Notes: a model not told the origin generated them from the letters alone. A DNA stretch of 64,000 bases from Rhodanobacter sp. (GCA_004298015.1 SCSE01000078.1:32642-96641), one strand, 5' to 3'; shown: positions 18,669 to 28,994, numbered from the stretch's first letter. Numbers and translations: made by a program.

Positions 18669-19112
18669 TCAATCGGGTTTCAGGGCGCCGTCGACGAACT
18701 GCTGCAGCTGTGCGGCATTCAGGGCGCCGGCCTGGCGTGCGATCTCGCGGCCCTGTTTCAGCAGCAGCAAGGTCGGGATGCTGCGGATATCGAACCGCTG
18801 GGCGAGTTGCGGTTGCGCCTCGGTATCCAGTTTGGCCAGCCGCAGGCGTGGTTCGAGGCGGCGGGCCGCGTCGGCGAACACCGGTGCAAAGCCCTTGCAT
18901 GGCGCGCACCATGGCGCCCAGAAGTCCACCAGCAACGGGATCTCGCCACGTCCAGCCACGGCATCGAAGTTCTGCGCGGTCAGTTCAATGGGGCGACCCT
19001 CGAACAACGCGGTTTTGCAGCGACCGCATTTGGGCTGCTCGCCGGTACGCTCGGCTGGCATCTGGTTGAGCGCTCCGCAGTGCTGGCAGGGAATGGTCAG
19101 TGAGGTGCTCAT
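18669..19112 (-). CDS. trxC: thioredoxin 2
   Basis: 147 residues from ATG 19112. An N-terminal zinc module with Cys9, Cys12, Cys29 and Cys32 precedes a thioredoxin fold, the layout of TrxC. The active site is WCAPC (Cys69, Cys72) instead of the usual WCGPC; the Ala may shift redox potential, but that is inference. TrxC is commonly part of oxidative-stress responses, and here an exported MsrB is close by. Confidence 0.92.
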   Translation of the reverse strand: MSTSLTIPCQHCGALNQMPAERTGEQPKCGRCKTALFEGRPIELTAQNFDAVAGRGEIPLLVDFWAPWCAPCKGFAPVFADAARRLEPRLRLAKLDTEAQPQLAQRFDIRSIPTLLLLKQGREIARQAGALNAAQLQQFVDGALKPD

Positions 19113-19217
19113 GGCAGACTCCAAAACGAAGGTGTGTTGTTGCCTCAATGGCGTTGTCGTGCGGGGAAACAAGGGCTGGTCGTGGAACCCGTTCTGGCCC
19201 GGTTCCGATGCCCCGGC

Positions 19218-20792
19218 TCAGAACTGTTCGGCATTTGCCGCGGACCAGTCATCGGCAAACGCCTCGGGTACCTCATCGCGCAGAAGGGCACCGCGCTCAA
19301 GATAGCAATACAGTTCGGCGTAAGAGCATGCGCGTTCGTTCGGCAAGCGGTGCAGGATGTGTGCCGGGGTCAGCTGACCCGGTGAGGCAGCGCCCAGTGC
19401 ACCGGTAATCTGCATGAAGCTGTCGATGGTGGCGCGATGGTAGTTTTTCACGTGGCCGGCGCGCTCGTCGATCTTCAGGGCACGGGCACGTCGCGGATCC
19501 TGGGTAGCCACGCCGGTGGGACAGGTACCGGTGTGACAGCGCAAGGCCTGGATGCAGCCGACCGCGAACATCATCGGCCGCGCCACGTTGCAGATGTCGG
19601 CACCGATGGCCAGCTTGTGCACCATGTCGAAGCCGCTGACCACCTTGCCGCTGGCAATCACCCGGATCGCTTGACGCAAATCGCAGCCGACCAGGGCGCT
19701 GTGCACGAACGGCAGCGCCTCGTCGATGCATAGACCCAGTTTGTCGGAGAGCTCGACCGGCGCGGCACCGGTGCCACCTTCGGCACCGTCGACGGTGATG
19801 AAGTCCGGCAGGATGCCGCTGCTCAGCATCGCCTTGCAGATACCGAGAAACTCGCTGCGGCGGCCGATACACAGCTTGAAGCCGACCGGCTTGCCGTCGC
19901 ACAGGCGGCGCAGGCGTGCCACGAAGTCCAGCAAGCCGCGCGGCGTGTGGAATTCCCGGTGCACCGCCGGTGACAGGCAATCCTCGCCCTCGGGCACCTC
20001 CCTAATTCTGGCAATCTCCGCCGTTACCTTCTTGCCTGGGAGCATCCCGCCGTGGCCTGGCTTGGCACCCTGCGAAAGCTTGATCTCGATCATTTTCACC
20101 AGCGGGTTGCCGGCCTTCTTGCGGAAGTCCTCGTCATCGAAGCGCCCGGCCTTGGTGCGGCAGCCGAAATAGCCCGAGCCGATTTCCCAGATCACGTCGG
20201 CGCCGTGTTCGAGGTGGTAGGGCGTGAGGCCTCCCTCGCCGGTGTCCTGGGCAAAACCACCCATCGCGGCACCCTTGTTCATGGCCAGCACTGCATGGCT
20301 GCTGAGCGCGCCAAAGCTCATCGCCGAGATATTCAACCGTGAGCTGAGGTAGGGCTGGCGGCACAGCGGTCCGCCGACCATGACGCGTTCGGCGCTGTCC
20401 GGCAGCTCCTTGACGGCGATCGAGTGCAGGGCGAAGTCGTAGCCTGGCTGTTCGATGTCGTATTCGGTACCGAACGGATGGGTACCGCTCTCACCGCGAC
20501 CGCGGGCCTTGACCAGGTCCCGCTGCTGGCGGTTGAACGGACGGCCGCTCTTGTCGTCCTCCAGAAAGTACTGGCGTATCTCCGGGCTGATGAACTCCAT
20601 CATGTAGCGGAGATGGCCGATCAATGGATAGTTCGACAGCACATTGTGGCTGGAGGCGATATCGTATGTGCCGAGCGCGATCAGCGGCACAATGACGATC
20701 AGTGCATACAGCACCTCGGGATCGGCCGGGGTAAGCAGCCCGACAGTGACCAGGGCAAGCAGTGAAAGCAGGTAAAAAACGATGCGCCACAT
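19218..20792 (-). CDS. FMN-binding glutamate-synthase-like membrane protein (intact paralogue)
   Basis: 524 residues from ATG 20792. Two N-terminal membrane segments (about 3-20 and 26-42) are followed by SNYPLIGHLRYMMEF and a GltB-type FMN barrel. The 3Fe-4S pattern C-X5-C-X4-C occurs in GCIQALRCHTGTC. These stand-alone GltB-like proteins are membrane-anchored and lack the amidotransferase domain, so the reaction is not established; classical glutamate synthase activity is unlikely. ATG at 20816 is also possible. The paralogue at 6819-8342 carries a stop at the position of Gln74 here. Confidence 0.85.
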   Translation of the reverse strand: MWRIVFYLLSLLALVTVGLLTPADPEVLYALIVIVPLIALGTYDIASSHNVLSNYPLIGHLRYMMEFISPEIRQYFLEDDKSGRPFNRQQRDLVKARGRGESGTHPFGTEYDIEQPGYDFALHSIAVKELPDSAERVMVGGPLCRQPYLSSRLNISAMSFGALSSHAVLAMNKGAAMGGFAQDTGEGGLTPYHLEHGADVIWEIGSGYFGCRTKAGRFDDEDFRKKAGNPLVKMIEIKLSQGAKPGHGGMLPGKKVTAEIARIREVPEGEDCLSPAVHREFHTPRGLLDFVARLRRLCDGKPVGFKLCIGRRSEFLGICKAMLSSGILPDFITVDGAEGGTGAAPVELSDKLGLCIDEALPFVHSALVGCDLRQAIRVIASGKVVSGFDMVHKLAIGADICNVARPMMFAVGCIQALRCHTGTCPTGVATQDPRRARALKIDERAGHVKNYHRATIDSFMQITGALGAASPGQLTPAHILHRLPNERACSYAELYCYLERGALLRDEVPEAFADDWSAANAEQF

Positions 20793-21050
20793 GGTTGCGG
20801 ATTCCTGTTCTGGCAACCTGCACGGTGGCTTTCAGCACGGTATGGCGAGTGGTTTGTTGGCGCCACGCACAGGAGTTCGGCCGAGCCATCGCAGGCTGGC
20901 GCACCTGAGGCCGGCGCGCAGGACGATAGGTTCAGCGCACAGTATGCGCTGCACGCTGTCGAGTTCCAATGAATGCAGCCTGCCCGACGAGGCAAGGGTC
21001 TCCACAGAGTGCGCGCCAGTCGGGACCTTCGTCGCCTTGAGAGCCTTGGC

Positions 21051-21653
21051 TCAGGCCGTGGTCCGCGGCACGAATCGCAGCGCGACCGAATTCATGCAGT
21101 AACGCAAACCGGTCGGGCGTGGGCCGTCGTCGAAGACATGGCCGAGATGGCTGTCGCAACCGGCGCAGCTGATCGCGGTACGCACCATACCGAAGCTGCT
21201 GTCACGGATCCTGATGACGTTGCGCTCGGCGATCGGTTGCCAGAAGCTTGGCCAGCCGGTACCCGAATCGAACTCGGTGGCCGCGTCATACAATGCGGTA
21301 TCACAGGCGGCGCAGCGGAACAGCCCTTTCGTCCCCGGGTTCTCATGGTCGCCGCTGAATGCCCGCTCGGTGCCGGCGCGGCGCATGATGGTGAAAGCGG
21401 CAGGCGACAGCCGCTGGCGCCACTGCGCATCGGTGAGGACCAGCCTCGGTACCTCCCGCGGGCCAAGATCGCGGCCATCGCTGGCAAAGACCTCCAGCAG
21501 CACCTTGCCCGGCCTGCCCACCGGCGTATTGGCTGCGGCAAAAAGGCGTGGTGCCAGCAGACCTCCGCCAACCACCAGCAAGCCGCCGCCGACCAGCGCG
21601 GCACGTACAAAGCGGCGGCGGTCCATCGCGAGCGTTTGATCAAGGCGTGACAT
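21051..21653 (-). CDS. msrB: exported peptide-methionine (R)-S-oxide reductase
   Basis: 200 residues. An N-terminal Tat-like signal (DRRRFVRAAL, then a hydrophobic stretch to about 40) indicates export. The MsrB domain has two zinc CXXC pairs (CAAC and CAGC) and the catalytic Cys186 in RYCMNS. It reduces methionine-R-sulfoxide in periplasmic proteins. The reductant outside the cytoplasm is unknown. A decayed sigma factor/anti-sigma pair lies directly upstream on the other strand. Confidence 0.92.
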   Translation of the reverse strand: MSRLDQTLAMDRRRFVRAALVGGGLLVVGGGLLAPRLFAAANTPVGRPGKVLLEVFASDGRDLGPREVPRLVLTDAQWRQRLSPAAFTIMRRAGTERAFSGDHENPGTKGLFRCAACDTALYDAATEFDSGTGWPSFWQPIAERNVIRIRDSSFGMVRTAISCAGCDSHLGHVFDDGPRPTGLRYCMNSVALRFVPRTTA

Positions 21654-21979
21654 GGGGACCTCCGGGGTGGTGAAACGGCTGAATCAGGACACTATGACAA
21701 CCGACGACCTGCGGCTGGGGCATGCTGTCCCATCCGTGTGGATGGCTTTCATCGGATCATTCGCCGCGCCGCCACGTGCAGTGACTCATCGTGTGGCCGG
21801 GGCGGCAGCAAGCGCGTTGCCGGCGTGCATCCATCATTTACGAGGTAACTCCGACGCCGGATGCAGCGAATCTGTCGTGGCAGTTCCCGAACCGGGTGGC
21901 CATGTCCTATATCCCGACCGCCAGCGGTGCCATGGTCTCGGAGGGTAGCAAATTCCCATCGCCGGGTAGGCTTCGATGC
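21654..21979. other. intergenic stretch without a recognisable gene
   Basis: These 326 bases lie between msrB and the sigma-factor remnant. A plus-strand frame over 21830-21955 has protein-like composition (it contains FPNRVAMSYIPTASG) but no start, no recognised family and no continuation. It may be further decayed coding sequence. The msrB promoter must be here, but I could not pick a convincing -35/-10 pair. Confidence 0.4.
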
Positions 21980-22231
21980 GTGAGCGCCGAAACCACCGCT
22001 GCCGATGCTATCGAATCGCCAGACCGGCGTCGGGCGGCATGGATGGCGGCCACCCAGGCGGGTGACCGTGACCGTCGCGAGCTGCACGATGAGTTCGCGC
22101 TGGCCAATCACCCCGACGCCGATGACGCCAGTGCTGCCACCGAAAGCCTGCAGCGCGCAAAACAATTGCATGCAGCGATTGCCGTGCTGCCGCCTGGCCA
22201 GCGCGAAGCGATCGAGCAACTCGGCCTCCGC
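21980..22231 (+). pseudogene. remnant of an ECF-type sigma factor gene
   Basis: From GTG 21980 the frame reads like the N-terminus of an ECF sigma factor of the SigF type (DRRRAAWMAATQAGDRD). It then jumps to what resembles the linker and start of region 4 (LQRAKQLHAAIAVLPPGQRE followed by AIEQLGL). Most of region 2 appears to be missing, and the helix-turn-helix is lost where the frame changes to that of the next remnant. This is family recognition by eye, not a search result. Confidence 0.45.
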
Positions 22232-22447
22232 GGCGTGGGCGGCTTTCGTACTGGGCGTGCCAGGCCGAAACGTGCGCTGGGCCCGGCTGCCGTTGCCCGG
22301 TGCCATGTTGTGGATCGGTGCCTCCGCCTCGGCCAGCTTGCTGGAAATCTGTCACGCCTATGACACGGCGGCCACCGACTTGCTGACGCACACGGTTGCG
22401 ATTGCCGTGGTGGGCGCGGTGAATGCGCCGATGGGGGCGGCTGCTGA
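22229..22447 (+). pseudogene. remnant of an NrsF/DUF1109-type anti-sigma factor gene
   Basis: In another frame than the sigma remnant, these bases encode AAFVLGVPGRNVRWARLPLP and then a hydrophobic stretch. This is the kind of sequence found in the middle of NrsF (DUF1109) membrane anti-sigma proteins: polar PGR turn, LPLPG, then membrane helix. There is no start and the N-terminal half is gone. It runs into repeat copy B. One deletion joining the two genes would explain the arrangement. Confidence 0.4.
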
Positions 22448-22549
22448 GAGGCTGAGAAAAAATCGCCCGCCCACGGTGATCGCCGTCAGAAGCGGCTGCC
22501 GGCGCCGCTCTCGCTACGGCGTTCGATATCTTTCCGACCTCTGGGGCGT
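22443..22549. repeat. dispersed palindrome-ended element, copy B
   Basis: In reverse orientation to copy A. Its complement starts with CCCAGAGGTCGGAAA, continues TATCGAACGCCGTAGCGAGA and ends TGGGCGGGCGATTTTTT then CAGCCTCTCAG, matching copy A over about 35-40 bases at one end and 30 at the other, with an unrelated centre. It sits between the NrsF remnant and the 3' end of dnaE. Confidence 0.7.
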
Positions 22550-22586
22550 TTGCTTTGTCGCCTTCGGTCCGCCCGAGGGCCTGGAC

Positions 22587-25500
22587 TCAGTCCGGCTGCC
22601 TGACGATGCGAAGCCGGACCGCCTGCACGCCGGGCAAGGCGCGGACACTGCGCAGCAACTCGGGGATGGCTTCTACACGCCATGCCTGGCCCAGTTCGAT
22701 GTCGGCCTGGGCATCGCGGTTGTGATAACCGTGCAAGGTGACGGTGGTGTGGCCGCCGCGGTAGCCGGCCAGCGTGTGTTGCAGCTGTTCGATGAAGCCG
22801 GGTTCGATACCGTTCAATTTCAGCTGCAGCAGCCGGGCATGCTTGCGACAGGCATCGGCCAGTGAGCTGGCGCTGCGGGCGCGCAGTTGGAAGCCGCCGC
22901 CGGAGAAGTCATCGATGCGCAGGCCGCCGTCGACGATCAGCATCTGGTCGCGAGTCAGCAGTGGTGCCACCTGCTGATACAGCTCGCCGAAGAAACTCAC
23001 CTCGATGCTGCCGCTACCGTCTTCCAGCCGCACGAAGGCATCACTGTCGCCGCGCTTGCGCACGGCGGTCACCATGCCGGCGACCGTCCATGGCGTGTCC
23101 GGGCCGCGGCGAAAGCGGTTGCCGTCGTCGTTGTCGCTTTTACGTGGTTTCGGCGGCTGGTAGCGATCGACGATTTCGCCCAGCGGGCAGGTCGACAACT
23201 GCGCCAGTTCGTCCTTCCACGGGTCGGTAGGGTGGCCGGACAGGTAATACCCGAGCGTGTCGCGTTCGCCCTGCAGTTTCTGTTCCAGCGGCCATTCCGG
23301 TGCGGTCGGCAAATCGATTTTCAGCACCGCCGTGGATGTGCCCATGGTGGCGCCGAACATGTCGTTCTGGCCTGACTGCCGGTCGCGCAGATGCTGCTCG
23401 GCGGCCTTGATCGCATCGGGCAACTGTTGCATCAAGCTGGCACGGGTCGGCGCCAGTGCGTCCAGCGCGCCGGACAAAATCAGCGCTTCGAGCACGCGGC
23501 GGTTAAGCCTGGTCGGGTCGACCCGACGGCAGAAATCCGCGATATCGGTGTAGGGGCCTTGTGCGCGTCCGGCCACGATGGCCTCGCAGGCACCCTGGCC
23601 GACCCCCTTGATGGCACCCAGGCCGTACTGGATCGTGGTCGGTTCGACAGCGACAAACATGTAGTCCGATGCGTTGACATCCGGCGGCTGCACGGCGATC
23701 TGGAGTGCGCGTGCCTCGTTGAGAAAGGTCACCACCTTGTCGGTGTTGTCCATGTCCGCGGAGATGGTCGCCGCCATGAACTCGGCCGGATAGTGCGCCT
23801 TCAGCCAGGCGGTCTGATACGAGACCAGGGCATAGGCCGCCGCGTGCGACTTGTTGAAGCCGTAGCCGGCGAACTTCTCCATCAGATCGAAGATCGAGTC
23901 GGCCTTCTCGCCGGTGAGCCCGTCCTTCGCCGCGCCCTCGCGGAACTTGGCGCGTTCCTTGGCCATCTCCTCGACTTTCTTCTTGCCCATCGCGCGGCGC
24001 AGCAGGTCGGCGCCGCCGAGCGAGTAACCGCCTACGATCTGCGCCATCTGCATCACCTGCTCCTGATAGACCATGATGCCGTAGGTCTCTTTCAGGATCG
24101 GCTCGACGCGCGGATCGGGGTACTCCACCTCCTCACGGCCGTGTTTGCGCGCCACGAAGCTGGGAATCAGGTCCATCGGGCCAGGGCGGTACAGCGCCAC
24201 CAGCGCGATGATGTCCTCGAAGCGGTCGGGCCTGGCGTCTTTGAGCATGCGCTGCATGCCGGAGGATTCGAGCTGGAATACCGCCACGGTCTGCGCTTTC
24301 TTGAGCAGCGTGTACGGGGCTGGATCGTCGAGCGGAAGCTGCGAAATATCCAGCGCCGGCTCGCCGGTTTTCGCGCGGCGCGCGTTGATCGCCTTCACCG
24401 CCCAGTCGATGATGGTCAGCGTACGCAGGCCGAGAAAGTCGAACTTGACCAGGCCTACCGCCTCGACGTCGTCCTTGTCGTACTGGGTGACCACACTGCC
24501 ACCGCCAGCCTCGCAGTACAGCGGCGCGAAGTCGGTCAGCGGACTGGGTGCGATAACCACGCCGCCGGCATGCTTGCCGGCATTGCGGGTGAGGTTTTCC
24601 AGCTTCAGTGCCAGGTCGATCAGGGCGCGGGCTTCCTCGTCCTGCTCGTAGGTTTCACAGAATTCCCTGACCACGCGATCGGTTTCCTTTTTCGACTTTT
24701 CCGAACGGCCGAGTGCGTCGGACAGGGTCAGGTCGAGCGGGCGCGGCGGTACCATCTTGGCCAGGCGGTCGACCTGGCCGTAGGGCATGCTCAGCACGCG
24801 GCCGGAATCGCGCAGCACCGCCTTGGCCGCCATCGAGCCGTAGGTGATGATCTGGCTGACCCGGTCGCGGCCGTATTTTCGCGACACGTAGTCGATCACC
24901 TCGTCGCGGCGATCCATGCAGAAGTCGATGTCGAAATCGGGCATCGACACGCGTTCGGGATTCAGGAAGCGCTCGAACAGCAGATTGAACTGCAGCGGGT
25001 CCAGATCGGTAATCTTCAGTGCCCACGCGACCAGCGAGCCGGCGCCGGAACCGCGACCGGGACCGACCGGGATGCCGTTCTGCTTGCCCCAGTTGATGAA
25101 GTCGGCCACGATCAGGAAGTAGCCGGGGAAGCCCATCTCGATGATCACGTCGAGTTCGCGTTCCAGCCGGGCCTCGTAGTCGGCGAGCGTATGTTCCGCG
25201 GCCAGCGGCGCGTTGGCGAGACGCTCACGCAATCCCTGGCGGGACAATTCGCGGATATGGCTGTTGAGATCGTGGCCTTCGGGTACCGGGAAATCGGGCA
25301 GGTAGTACTTGCCGAAGGTCAATTCCAGGTTGCAGCGCGTCGCCAGTTCGACGCTGTTTTCCAACGCTTCGGGGAGGTCGGCAAACAGCTCGGCCATTTC
25401 CTCGGGCGTTTTCAGGTACTGCTGATCGCTGTACTCACGCGGGCGTTTGGGGTCGGCCAGCACCCGCCCCTGGTTGATACATACGCGTGCCTCGTGCGCC

Positions 25501-26126
25501 TCGAAATCGTCCTGCCTGAGAAACCGCACGTCATTGCTGGCCAGCACGGGTAGCCCGAGTTCGGCGGCCAACGCCAGGGCAGCGCTATTCCAGCCGGCTT
25601 CGTCGTCATGACCGCAACGGGTTAGCTCCAGATACAGGCGATCTGGAAACAGGTGCGCCATGGGACGCAGCGCTGCCAGGGCCACCTGCAGACCCTGATT
25701 CAGCGCTAGCCGGGCAACCTCACTGCGGCGCCCGAGCAGGGCAATCAGGCCGCTGCTGGCATCGGCATTCAGCCAGTCGGCCTCGACCAGTGGTCGCCCG
25801 CCGTGCTGGCCATCGCGCCAGGCGCGCGAGACCAGGCGCGAAAGGTTGAGATAGCCTTCGTGGTTCTGGCACAACAGGGTCAGTCGCCAGGGCCGGGGAT
25901 CGTCTGCGGCGCTGATACTCAGGTCGCTGCCGCAGATCGGCTTGATCCCGCCAGCCTCGCAGGCCTTGTAGAACTTGACCAGTGCGAACATGTTGCATTC
26001 GTCGGTGAGCGCCACGGCCGGCATCCCGGCTTGCACACAGGCTTCGACCAGCGCCTTGATGCGGATAGTCGAGTCGACCAGCGAGTATTCGCTGTGCAGA
26101 TGCAGGTGGGTATAGCGGACGGTCAT
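22587..26126 (-). CDS. dnaE: DNA polymerase III subunit alpha
   Basis: 1179 residues, full DnaE1 length. PHP domain at the N-terminus (YTHLHLHSEYS from residue 5), palm domain with the catalytic PDFDIDF near residue 394, finger and helix-hairpin-helix regions, a clamp-binding motif QNDMFG near residue 919, and a C-terminal OB domain. It is the replicative polymerase catalytic subunit. It follows rnhB in the conserved lpx-rnhB-dnaE order with a 166-base gap that may hold its own promoter. Confidence 0.98.
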   Translation of the reverse strand: MTVRYTHLHLHSEYSLVDSTIRIKALVEACVQAGMPAVALTDECNMFALVKFYKACEAGGIKPICGSDLSISAADDPRPWRLTLLCQNHEGYLNLSRLVSRAWRDGQHGGRPLVEADWLNADASSGLIALLGRRSEVARLALNQGLQVALAALRPMAHLFPDRLYLELTRCGHDDEAGWNSAALALAAELGLPVLASNDVRFLRQDDFEAHEARVCINQGRVLADPKRPREYSDQQYLKTPEEMAELFADLPEALENSVELATRCNLELTFGKYYLPDFPVPEGHDLNSHIRELSRQGLRERLANAPLAAEHTLADYEARLERELDVIIEMGFPGYFLIVADFINWGKQNGIPVGPGRGSGAGSLVAWALKITDLDPLQFNLLFERFLNPERVSMPDFDIDFCMDRRDEVIDYVSRKYGRDRVSQIITYGSMAAKAVLRDSGRVLSMPYGQVDRLAKMVPPRPLDLTLSDALGRSEKSKKETDRVVREFCETYEQDEEARALIDLALKLENLTRNAGKHAGGVVIAPSPLTDFAPLYCEAGGGSVVTQYDKDDVEAVGLVKFDFLGLRTLTIIDWAVKAINARRAKTGEPALDISQLPLDDPAPYTLLKKAQTVAVFQLESSGMQRMLKDARPDRFEDIIALVALYRPGPMDLIPSFVARKHGREEVEYPDPRVEPILKETYGIMVYQEQVMQMAQIVGGYSLGGADLLRRAMGKKKVEEMAKERAKFREGAAKDGLTGEKADSIFDLMEKFAGYGFNKSHAAAYALVSYQTAWLKAHYPAEFMAATISADMDNTDKVVTFLNEARALQIAVQPPDVNASDYMFVAVEPTTIQYGLGAIKGVGQGACEAIVAGRAQGPYTDIADFCRRVDPTRLNRRVLEALILSGALDALAPTRASLMQQLPDAIKAAEQHLRDRQSGQNDMFGATMGTSTAVLKIDLPTAPEWPLEQKLQGERDTLGYYLSGHPTDPWKDELAQLSTCPLGEIVDRYQPPKPRKSDNDDGNRFRRGPDTPWTVAGMVTAVRKRGDSDAFVRLEDGSGSIEVSFFGELYQQVAPLLTRDQMLIVDGGLRIDDFSGGGFQLRARSASSLADACRKHARLLQLKLNGIEPGFIEQLQHTLAGYRGGHTTVTLHGYHNRDAQADIELGQAWRVEAIPELLRSVRALPGVQAVRLRIVRQPD

Positions 26127-26292
26127 GCAGAATTACGCGCTGAGTCCATGCAGGCTACCGGGCGGCTGGCCGGGCAGCAAGATTGACTTCTGCGGTTTTC
26201 GCCGAACCCATGGTGAGGGCGACTTGCGGACGCCTGTGGGCTGGAATGCCGGTCAGCTTCCAGCCGGGGTATGGCGCACAAGCGAGCCTGGG

Positions 26293-26946
26293 TCAGAGCA
26301 GCACGCCCTGACCCAGCAGGCGGCGCACCGGGGCAAAGCTGCGCCGATGCTGGCTGCATGGCCCGAGTCGCTGCAGCGACGCCAGATGCGCGGGGGTCGG
26401 GTAGCCCTTGTGTACGGCGAAGCCGTAACCCGGATGGGTGGCATCCAGTGCGACCATCAGGCGGTCGCGGCTGACCTTGGCCAGAATCGAGGCGGCGCTG
26501 ATCGCCGGTTGCAGCGCGTCGCCGCCGACGATGGCGCGTCCGCGACAGGGTAATTCGGGCGGTAACTTGTTGCCGTCGATCAAGGCTTCGTCGGGCGCCG
26601 TGCTGAGGCCGGCCACGGCCTGGCACATGCCGCTCATGGTGGCATGGAAGATATTGAGTCGATCGATTTCGGCGACCTCGACCAGGATCACGCAGCAGGC
26701 CAAGGCGTGTTCCAGGATCAGCGGGTAGAGCGCCTCGCGCTTCGCCGCACTGAGTTTTTTGGAGTCGTCGAGGCCAGCGATCGGGTGGGCGGGATCCAGG
26801 ATCACCGCGGCCACCGCCAGCGGTCCGGCGAGGGGGCCGCGACCGGCCTCATCGACCCCGGCCACCAGCATGTAACCGCTGCCAACCTCCCGCTGCGGTT
26901 GGAAGGCAGCGTTGCGCGCGGCTGCAAGGGCGCTACGCGTCGACAT
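26293..26946 (-). CDS. rnhB: ribonuclease HII
   Basis: 217 residues from ATG 26946, which overlaps the 3' end of lpxB by 14 bases. Acidic catalytic residues: Asp32 and Glu33 in [12 protein letters not shown], then Asp in ALIDGN and in ALDATHPGY. It removes RNA from RNA-DNA hybrids and single ribonucleotides from DNA. A shorter start at 26871 ([10 protein letters not shown]) is possible. Confidence 0.93.
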   Translation of the reverse strand: MSTRSALAAARNAAFQPQREVGSGYMLVAGVDEAGRGPLAGPLAVAAVILDPAHPIAGLDDSKKLSAAKREALYPLILEHALACCVILVEVAEIDRLNIFHATMSGMCQAVAGLSTAPDEALIDGNKLPPELPCRGRAIVGGDALQPAISAASILAKVSRDRLMVALDATHPGYGFAVHKGYPTPAHLASLQRLGPCSQHRRSFAPVRRLLGQGVLL

Positions 26947-28147
26947 GCTTCTGGTCCAGCAATTCGGCCACCGCATCGGCGGCGCGCAGGCCGGCATCGG
27001 CTTCCTGCCCGGCGCGCAGCCCAAGGTGCAGTTGCTCAAAAAGGGCGACCACGCGTGCGCGACGTTCGCTATCGCGAAACAGCGCCAGGGTGGCGCTGGC
27101 CAGGTTCGCTGCGGTGCACTGATCCTGCATCAGTTCCGGTACCGGCAGCTCGGTGTCGGGATCCCGGGCACGTGCCAGGATATTGGGCAACGCGTAGATG
27201 TCGGTTTTCAGCATTTTCAGCCAGCGGGCGATGCGGTAGCTGAGCGCGGACACGCGGTAGCCGACCACCATCGGTCGTTTTGCCAGCATCGCTTCGAGTG
27301 TTGCGGTACCCGAAGCCAGCAACACCACGTCGGCAGCGAGCATCGCTTCGTGCGCATGGCCGTCCAGCAGCAGCGGTGCCGTCTCGTCGCGTGCGCCTTT
27401 GGCCAGCAGCGCCTTGAGCCGGGCATGAACCTGGGGGTTGGCTGCCGGGATCACGATGCGCAGGCCGGGCAGGGCCGCCGAGACCCGGGCTGCGGCCTCG
27501 ATGAAAGGCTGGCCCAGCAGCTCCAGCTCGGACAACCGGCTACCGGGCAACAACGCGAGTACCGGCACATCCCGGGGCAACTGCAAGGTATCGCGCGCGC
27601 CGACGCGATCGGACACCAGCGCGAAACGATCGGCCAGTGGGTGGCCGACGAAGCGCGCGTCGATGCCATGGCGGGCGTAGATCGGCGGTTCCATCGGAAA
27701 CAGGCACAGCACGCGATGGGCACTCTGGCCGATTTTCGCTGCCCGTTTTTCGCGCCAGGCCCAGACCGATGGGCTGACATAGTGCACCGTGGTCAGACCG
27801 GCCTTTTTCAGGTGCCGCTCGACCCCCAGGTTGAAGTCGGGTGCGTCGATGCCGATCACCACGTCCGGGCGGATTTTCAGCAGCCTCGCGAGCAGGGATT
27901 TTCGCAGCCGCAGCAGCCGCGGCAGGTGGCGGATCACTTCGCTCAGCCCGAACAGCGAAAGCTCGTGGATGTCATGCCAGGAGTGGAAGCCGCAGGCCTG
28001 CATTCGCGCGCCACCGATACCGACGAAACGCGCCTGCGGATAGCGTCGGCGCAGCGCGACGATCAGGTCTGCGCCGAGTTGGTCACCGGAATCCTCACCG
28101 GCGAGGATGGCGATGGTCGGGGTGGGGTTTTGCTCAGCCACCGGCAT
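26933..28147 (-). CDS. lpxB: lipid-A-disaccharide synthase
   Basis: 404 residues. N-terminal [13 protein letters not shown] segment and PSVWAWR (residues ~125) are typical of the GT19 fold. It joins UDP-2,3-diacylglucosamine with lipid X to form the lipid A disaccharide at the inner face of the membrane. It lies between lpxA (58 bases upstream) and rnhB (overlapping). Confidence 0.97.
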   Translation of the reverse strand: MPVAEQNPTPTIAILAGEDSGDQLGADLIVALRRRYPQARFVGIGGARMQACGFHSWHDIHELSLFGLSEVIRHLPRLLRLRKSLLARLLKIRPDVVIGIDAPDFNLGVERHLKKAGLTTVHYVSPSVWAWREKRAAKIGQSAHRVLCLFPMEPPIYARHGIDARFVGHPLADRFALVSDRVGARDTLQLPRDVPVLALLPGSRLSELELLGQPFIEAAARVSAALPGLRIVIPAANPQVHARLKALLAKGARDETAPLLLDGHAHEAMLAADVVLLASGTATLEAMLAKRPMVVGYRVSALSYRIARWLKMLKTDIYALPNILARARDPDTELPVPELMQDQCTAANLASATLALFRDSERRARVVALFEQLHLGLRAGQEADAGLRAADAVAELLDQKHVDA

Positions 28148-28205
28148 GGTTCAGTCCGGGGAACCAGGACACGCACTGGAGCGGCGGCGACGTGTTGTAC
28201 ACATG

Positions 28206-28994
28206 TTAGCGTGCCAGCGTACGTTCGCTGCGGTCGAGGAAGTCGAGCATGGCGCGCACGTCCTCGCTCGCTTCGGCCTGCGTGGTCAGTTGCTGGCGCG
28301 CCTCGGGAAGTGACAGTCCGGCCATGTACAGCGTGCGGTAGGCGCGCTTGATGGCGGCGATGCGTGCGCTGTCGAAGCCGCGTCGCTTCAGCCCCTCGCT
28401 GTTGATCCCGCGCGGTCGCCCCTGTTGTTCGTTGGCCATCAGCACGAACGGCGGTACATCGTGACCGACCAGGCAGCCCATGCCGATGAACGCGTGGGCG
28501 CCGACCTTGCAGAATTGATGGACACCGGAATAGCCGGAGAGGATTGTCCAGTCGCCGATCTCGACATGTCCGGCCAGTGCCGCATAGTTGGAGAACACCA
28601 CGTGGTTGCCGATCTGGCAGTCGTGGGCCACGTGCACGTACGCAAGCACCCAGTTGTCGTTGCCGATGCGGGTGATGCCGCCGCCGTCCCCGGTGCCGCG
28701 GTTGATGGTGACGAATTCACGGATCAGGTTGCGGTCGCCGATGATCAGCTCGGTACGCTCGTCGGCAAATTTCTTGTCCTGTGGTGCGCCACCGAGTGAG
28801 GCGAACTGGGTAATGCGGTTGTTGCGACCGATCCGGGTAGGTCCCTCGATCACCACATGCGGTCCGATCACGGTGCCGTCGCCGATTTCCACATCGGCGC
28901 CGATCACGCTGTAGGCACCAATACTTACATCGGCACCGATGACGGCGGAAGGATCGACCAGTGCAGTGGGATGGATCGGCGCGGCTTCGATCAT
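28206..28994 (-). CDS. lpxA: UDP-N-acetylglucosamine acyltransferase
   Basis: 262 residues. Left-handed beta-helix hexapeptide repeats fill residues ~5-190 ([15 protein letters not shown] and similar), followed by a helical C-terminus. The catalytic His is in YVHVAHDC (His124, equivalent to His125 of E. coli). It makes the first committed step of lipid A synthesis. Its ATG overlaps the fabZ stop (ATGA). Confidence 0.97.
   Translation of the reverse strand: MIEAAPIHPTALVDPSAVIGADVSIGAYSVIGADVEIGDGTVIGPHVVIEGPTRIGRNNRITQFASLGGAPQDKKFADERTELIIGDRNLIREFVTINRGTGDGGGITRIGNDNWVLAYVHVAHDCQIGNHVVFSNYAALAGHVEIGDWTILSGYSGVHQFCKVGAHAFIGMGCLVGHDVPPFVLMANEQQGRPRGINSEGLKRRGFDSARIAAIKRAYRTLYMAGLSLPEARQQLTTQAEASEDVRAMLDFLDRSERTLAR

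Noticed and set aside
18565..18912. Upstream extension of the S10 peptidase
   Set aside because: It would bury the signal peptide 116 residues inside and crosses into the trxC gene region with Arg/Pro-rich filler.
21791..22363. 190-codon frame next to msrB as a real gene
   Set aside because: Only pieces resemble a sigma factor, with a large internal gap and loss of frame at region 4, so a remnant is the better reading.
23391..25553. 720-codon open frame opposite dnaE
   Set aside because: It is wholly antisense to dnaE, has no recognisable family content, and arises from the high GC codon bias of dnaE.
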